NCBI GenBank assembly: GCA_012735135.1
Contig: JAAYHY010000001.1
Location: forward strand, 1-56,253
Length of the DNA stretch: 56,253 nt
Reading direction: 5' to 3'
From: Bacillota bacterium
GTDB taxonomy: Bacteria > Bacillota > UBA4882 > UBA10575
The notes below the pieces were generated by a model, which was not told the origin of the DNA, searched no databases, and saw only the letters and a program-made list of their open reading frames with translations. Positions 53,761 through 56,253 of this stretch are shown piece by piece (positions within the stretch are counted from its first letter, which is position 1; each line of letters begins with the position of its first letter). The translations under genes were made by a program, and so were the position numbers.

Positions 53761-53793
53761 CCCTTGGCTACCTCACGGGATAACCTTAAAGGG
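53761..53793 (-). promoter_or_regulatory. pyrR_element: pyr attenuator 2: PyrR-binding loop
   Basis: Minus strand CCCTT stem, bulge, then TATCCCGTGAGGTA closed by AAGGG. The core ATCCCGTGAGGT fits the known PyrR anti-antiterminator loop consensus (ARUCCNGNGAGGYU). PyrR bound with UMP should favour the terminator at 53708-53738. Confidence 0.88.
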
Positions 53794-53953
53794 CTGTTCC
53801 GGTTCTAATCTTTCAATGCTCAATACTTATAAGTTGATAAATTAATATAGCGGTAAAGGGTTTATGGTTAACCAGCCGAATCCGACCTTTCCAAGCCACC
53901 CGGGTCTTCACCGGGTGAAAGAAGCGCTTACAAGCGGGCGACCGGCATAATCC
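53794..53953 (-). other. 160-base segment between the two pyr attenuators
   Basis: Contains the hairpin CACCCGG (53897-53903) / CCGGGTG (53911-53917) and a short minus-strand frame (KRFFHPVKTRVAWKGR then LVNHKPFTA) with no start codon. A promoter-like TTAACC, 16 bases, TATATT follows on the minus strand. It may be a scar of a deleted pyrR or uracil permease gene, which normally separates such attenuators, or an independent small RNA. Confidence 0.4.
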
Positions 53954-53988
53954 CAATAAAGAAAGCTGCCGGCACGCGCAGGCAGCTT
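53954..53988 (-). terminator. pyr attenuator 1: intrinsic terminator
   Basis: AAGCTGCC (53963-53970) and GGCAGCTT (53981-53988) with a ten-base loop; TCTTTATT follows on the minus strand. Confidence 0.85.
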
Positions 53989-54038
53989 CAGATCCCTATA
54001 CTCAAGGATAGAAAGATAGAAATATCTCTCCGTATTCT

Positions 54039-54072
54039 GCCTTACCTGCCTCACGGGACAAGATTTAAAGGC
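54039..54072 (-). promoter_or_regulatory. pyrR_element: pyr attenuator 1: PyrR-binding loop
   Basis: Minus strand GCCTT, internal loop, TGTCCCGTGAGGCA, then AAGGC. Same design as loop 2: core TCCCGTGAGG kept while the flanking stems differ by compensating changes. Confidence 0.88.
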
Positions 54073-54091
54073 CTAACTTAATCTCTCAGTT

Positions 54092-54120
54092 ATTCTAAAC
54101 AAGCTACGGTTAAAAGTCAA
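54092..54120 (-). promoter_or_regulatory. promoter of the pyr operon
   Basis: Minus strand TTGACT (54120-54115), 17 bases, TAGAAT (54097-54092), about 20 bases before PyrR loop 1. Confidence 0.8.
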
Positions 54121-54314
54121 GAAAATCTTCGTGAAAATGAAAATATCTTTCTGGCAACGTCATAAACTCATCTCAAACGCTATATGTTATGTTGGAATCC
54201 TTATTCGTTACAACGTAAACAGCTTTAATCAGCTTATGTTTATTTTATGTTTAGTTTTTGTTTAGAGGAGTTATTTAAAATAAATATATCAAATTTCATA
54301 AAGGAGGTTATCCG

Positions 54315-54836
54315 ATGTCGATGAAGAAACGACTTTTCTTCAGCTTGCTGATTGGCTTATTTATTCTCACCTTACTGCTTACCGGTTGCGGTGGAAGTAA
54401 AACCGGAAAAGGCGGCGGAGATGATGATTTCCCGACCATCATTGATTTTAATGCTAAAGCTTATGAAGGTACGGCTTGGCGGTGCGCCGCGTCAGAGAAC
54501 TATCCGGAAATTACCGTATATATCGACGAAATAGTCAATAAAGATGAGAACTATCATTATTATAGTGGTTCAGTGAAGTCCTCTGCTACCGGGACAATAA
54601 ATATAACCGGGGAGGGTCTTTCCAGTTACATTGCTTTGACGGCGACTGAATTTTATGGAATGAGATTAATTACTTTTTTAGTTAGTGCAACTGGCGATGA
54701 GGGCGATCAGATCCAAATCAGTGGCGTTATTGATACAAGCAAGCCCAATACCGTAATAGTAGCGTATTTAGTATTTAACGACTACGAATACGATGATGAA
54801 ACTAGTTCGGAGATTATCAAATTTACTAAGCTGTAA
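54315..54836 (+). CDS. hypothetical lipoprotein
   Basis: A 173-residue protein with a lipoprotein signal (KKRLFFSLLIGLFILTLLLTGC; Cys25 is the lipidation site) then a Gly/Asp-rich linker (GGSKTGKGGGDDDF) and a small beta-rich domain. AAGGAGG lies eight bases before the ATG. No family recognised. AT-rich relative to the pyr genes. The 54121-54314 region upstream holds AT-rich promoter-like DNA (repeated ATGTTTA/TTTGTTTAG). Probably surface-exposed or periplasmic; function unknown. Confidence 0.8.
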   Translation: MSMKKRLFFSLLIGLFILTLLLTGCGGSKTGKGGGDDDFPTIIDFNAKAYEGTAWRCAASENYPEITVYIDEIVNKDENYHYYSGSVKSSATGTINITGEGLSSYIALTATEFYGMRLITFLVSATGDEGDQIQISGVIDTSKPNTVIVAYLVFNDYEYDDETSSEIIKFTKL

Positions 54837-55140
54837 GTTAAAAGTTTTGAACCCTCTGCCATTAAAACTTCTTAAGCGTTAACGTTATCTTTTATGCTAA
54901 CAGTAAAGAACCTATTAATTATTAAATGTTAGTTACCGGACTGAAAGGTAGTTGCTTACGGTAACTACCGCGTATCCCCCACCCCGGCAAGCCGGGGTGG
55001 GGGATATTGTAAACCCGGTAATTAATCCCCGCCTGAGCTGATAGAACAGCTCCCTCCCCTGAAAGAACCATCTTAAAACAAAGTTAATTATCCGCGAGTC
55101 TTCCGGAAAAGATAGAGCACGGATGGATTGGGGTAACCTT
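54837..55140. other. intergenic region with a large inverted repeat
   Basis: No gene seen; a minus-strand frame at 54933-55160 is produced by the GC-rich palindrome and is not coding. Holds the inverted repeat listed next. Confidence 0.5.
54973..55006. repeat. perfect 16-bp inverted repeat with two-base centre
   Basis: TATCCCCCACCCCGGC (54973-54988) and its exact reverse complement (54991-55006). Very GC-rich, no T run. Located between convergent genes, so a bidirectional block to transcription is possible. Confidence 0.85.
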
Positions 55141-55803
55141 TCAACTGTTGCCCTCGGCAATCAGCTCCACGATGGTCTTGGGCGTGCCAGGGCCTCCCCT
55201 TACCCCTTCAAAGCGAAGATAGACCCCGTCGGCTTTTCTGTACCAATAATGGGCACTCCAGAATATCGAAAAAGCTACTTTAATCCGGACCGCTTCCACC
55301 TCCCGGTTATTGATGGTTACATCCTCGGTCTTTTGTTTAGTCGCCACCATCTTATAACACTTTATGTTGAACGGCTCAACGATCCAAAATTCGGTCTTCT
55401 CCGCTTCCGACCGGACGAAATCGGCGAGGGCGACTTCGAGCGATTGATACCACGGCAAGGAGTCAATCTTAAATTCCTTGGCGAACTCTTTACCCTTAAA
55501 CCTTCCCTTGACGGTCAGCAGATTACCTTCCCTCTCCCCTACTAAATCCGTTCCCGCGCCCCGGTTTCTCAATTCCCAACGGAGCGTGGAATGATCTTGA
55601 CGGCAAAGGATGTACTGATACTCGTTGTCATTCTCCGCTTCCACGGTGTAACCCGCCGGCGCGGGTTTTATGGTCCATTTATTCTCGATACTGGTCTTTC
55701 CGGTCGTTTCGCGGTAAACATAATTCTTTTCCGTCGCCAAAACCGGGAGACTAATTAACAAGGTAATAATCGACAATAGAAAAAAGGATCTTCTCATCAT
55801 CAA
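55141..55803 (-). CDS. secreted protein of unknown function
   Basis: A 220-residue protein with a Sec signal peptide (RRSFFLLSIITLLISLPVLA, cleavage after VLA) and a beta-rich mature domain with many Glu/Lys pairs (YTVEAENDNEYQYILCRQD, LLTVKGRFKGKEFAKEFKID, VRIKVAFSIFWSAHYWYRKADGV split across strands). The pattern of paired strands and the WYRKADGVYLRFEG ending recall periplasmic DUF3108-like proteins, but this is not certain. Same strand as the partial gene downstream in coordinates. Confidence 0.75.
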   Translation of the reverse strand: MMMRRSFFLLSIITLLISLPVLATEKNYVYRETTGKTSIENKWTIKPAPAGYTVEAENDNEYQYILCRQDHSTLRWELRNRGAGTDLVGEREGNLLTVKGRFKGKEFAKEFKIDSLPWYQSLEVALADFVRSEAEKTEFWIVEPFNIKCYKMVATKQKTEDVTINNREVEAVRIKVAFSIFWSAHYWYRKADGVYLRFEGVRGGPGTPKTIVELIAEGNS

Positions 55804-55945
55804 ACACCACCTTGTCCGACGGGCAATTCCGCCCTTTATTCGCTTCTTTCATCTCGGCGGCATCCCTTGATGACCAGACTTTTCGCCCTATTTTTTAGCC
55901 CCGACAAGTAGGGGAGGGTTATGATCCTTCTGGTTTTTGGGTAAC

Positions 55946-56253
55946 TTAATCCCCCACTTGCTTCTGGATGGCAATTGTCGTTTTGTACGAGCCTAAGCCG
56001 AAGGCTTCATAGACATACGGCTGAACCGTCAAGCCCTCCTCCGGAAAGGGCAGGGAACCCTTAATTGGGAAGATATACCCGAATTCTTCCCCGACGAAGG
56101 CCGGTTCTTTGCCCAGGCGTTTCCGGTAGAAATCCGTAACCTGCTCGGGGGGATCATTACTGAAATAGACGTAAATATGGGACTCGTCACCCAGGGACAT
56201 CCCGGCGGTCAGCTCCGGGCTGAAGACTGCTCCCGGGTAAATGGGGACCCCCA
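55946..56253 (-). CDS. hypothetical protein, 5' end beyond the window
   Basis: The last 102 residues of a protein whose frame stays open to the window edge (beginning GVPIYPGAVFSPELTAG). The pattern P-x-YPGA followed by YVYFSNDPPEQVTDFYRKRLGKEP is common in secreted or lipid-anchored hypothetical proteins of Firmicutes and Proteobacteria. No function is known. Ends 142 bases before the neighbouring secreted-protein gene start, so they may be co-transcribed. Confidence 0.65.
   Translation of the reverse strand, partial: GVPIYPGAVFSPELTAGMSLGDESHIYVYFSNDPPEQVTDFYRKRLGKEPAFVGEEFGYIFPIKGSLPFPEEGLTVQPYVYEAFGLGSYKTTIAIQKQVGD

Overview
The window reads as a chromosomal segment of a fermentative, endospore-lineage (Clostridia-like) Firmicute of moderate GC, probably a diderm one. 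Firmicute character comes from the PyrR-attenuated pyr operon, strong GGAGG ribosome binding sites, frequent TTG/GTG starts and intrinsic terminators. The diderm suggestion comes from small secreted proteins ending in a perfect outer-membrane beta-signal (x-x-G-x-x-hydrophobic-x-Phe) and from solute-binding proteins that lack a lipobox. This fits Limnochordia/Hydrogenispora-type lineages, but that placement is inference.

Layout. 1-631: a frameshifted remnant and an intact copy of a small secreted beta-barrel-like protein. 639-5348: full-length helicase Lhr (minus). 5451-7500: small hypothetical genes and an AT-rich island. In it the promoter, leader and 5' coding end of an ABC binding-protein gene occur two to three times, and one copy is fused to a foreign membrane protein. 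7510-10479: the intact promoter and leader with terminator, then a TrpXYZ-like ABC transporter whose ATPase gene carries an in-frame amber codon. 11236-13182: a sensory [FeFe]-hydrogenase/chemotaxis-transducer fusion. 13185-13620: degraded gene fragments.

13654-34093 (all minus): a 20-kb carbohydrate locus. From upstream to downstream it holds an RpiR regulator; a split transketolase (C then N subunit) with an FGGY kinase; a DeoR regulator with an extra Rbs-type ATPase; an RbsBAC-type importer; then an FGGY kinase, a second split transketolase, a GlpK-like kinase, RpiB, a TIM-like isomerase, a class II (fuculose-type) aldolase, another FGGY kinase and an FBA-type aldolase. Together these can import a small sugar, phosphorylate it, isomerise or cleave the phosphates, and move two-carbon units into the pentose phosphate pool. 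No sugar or polyol dehydrogenase is present. The natural substrate is unknown; apulose/apiose-like or tetrulose chemistry is the best guess.

34405-37477: YbaK deacylase, a DUF1848 protein, a beta-barrel-like protein and a membrane protein/HTH pair with a palindromic operator inside its promoter. 37692-44534: a Fe3+/polyamine-type ABC importer with two different ATPases and one fused permease, plus a membrane-anchored LuxR-type regulator. 44651-54120: pyrBC-carB-pyrKDFE for UMP synthesis, preceded by two tandem PyrR-type attenuators and lacking carA, pyrR and a uracil permease. 54315-56253: a lipoprotein and secreted hypothetical proteins; the last gene is cut by the window edge. No tRNA, rRNA, CRISPR array or complete IS element was seen.
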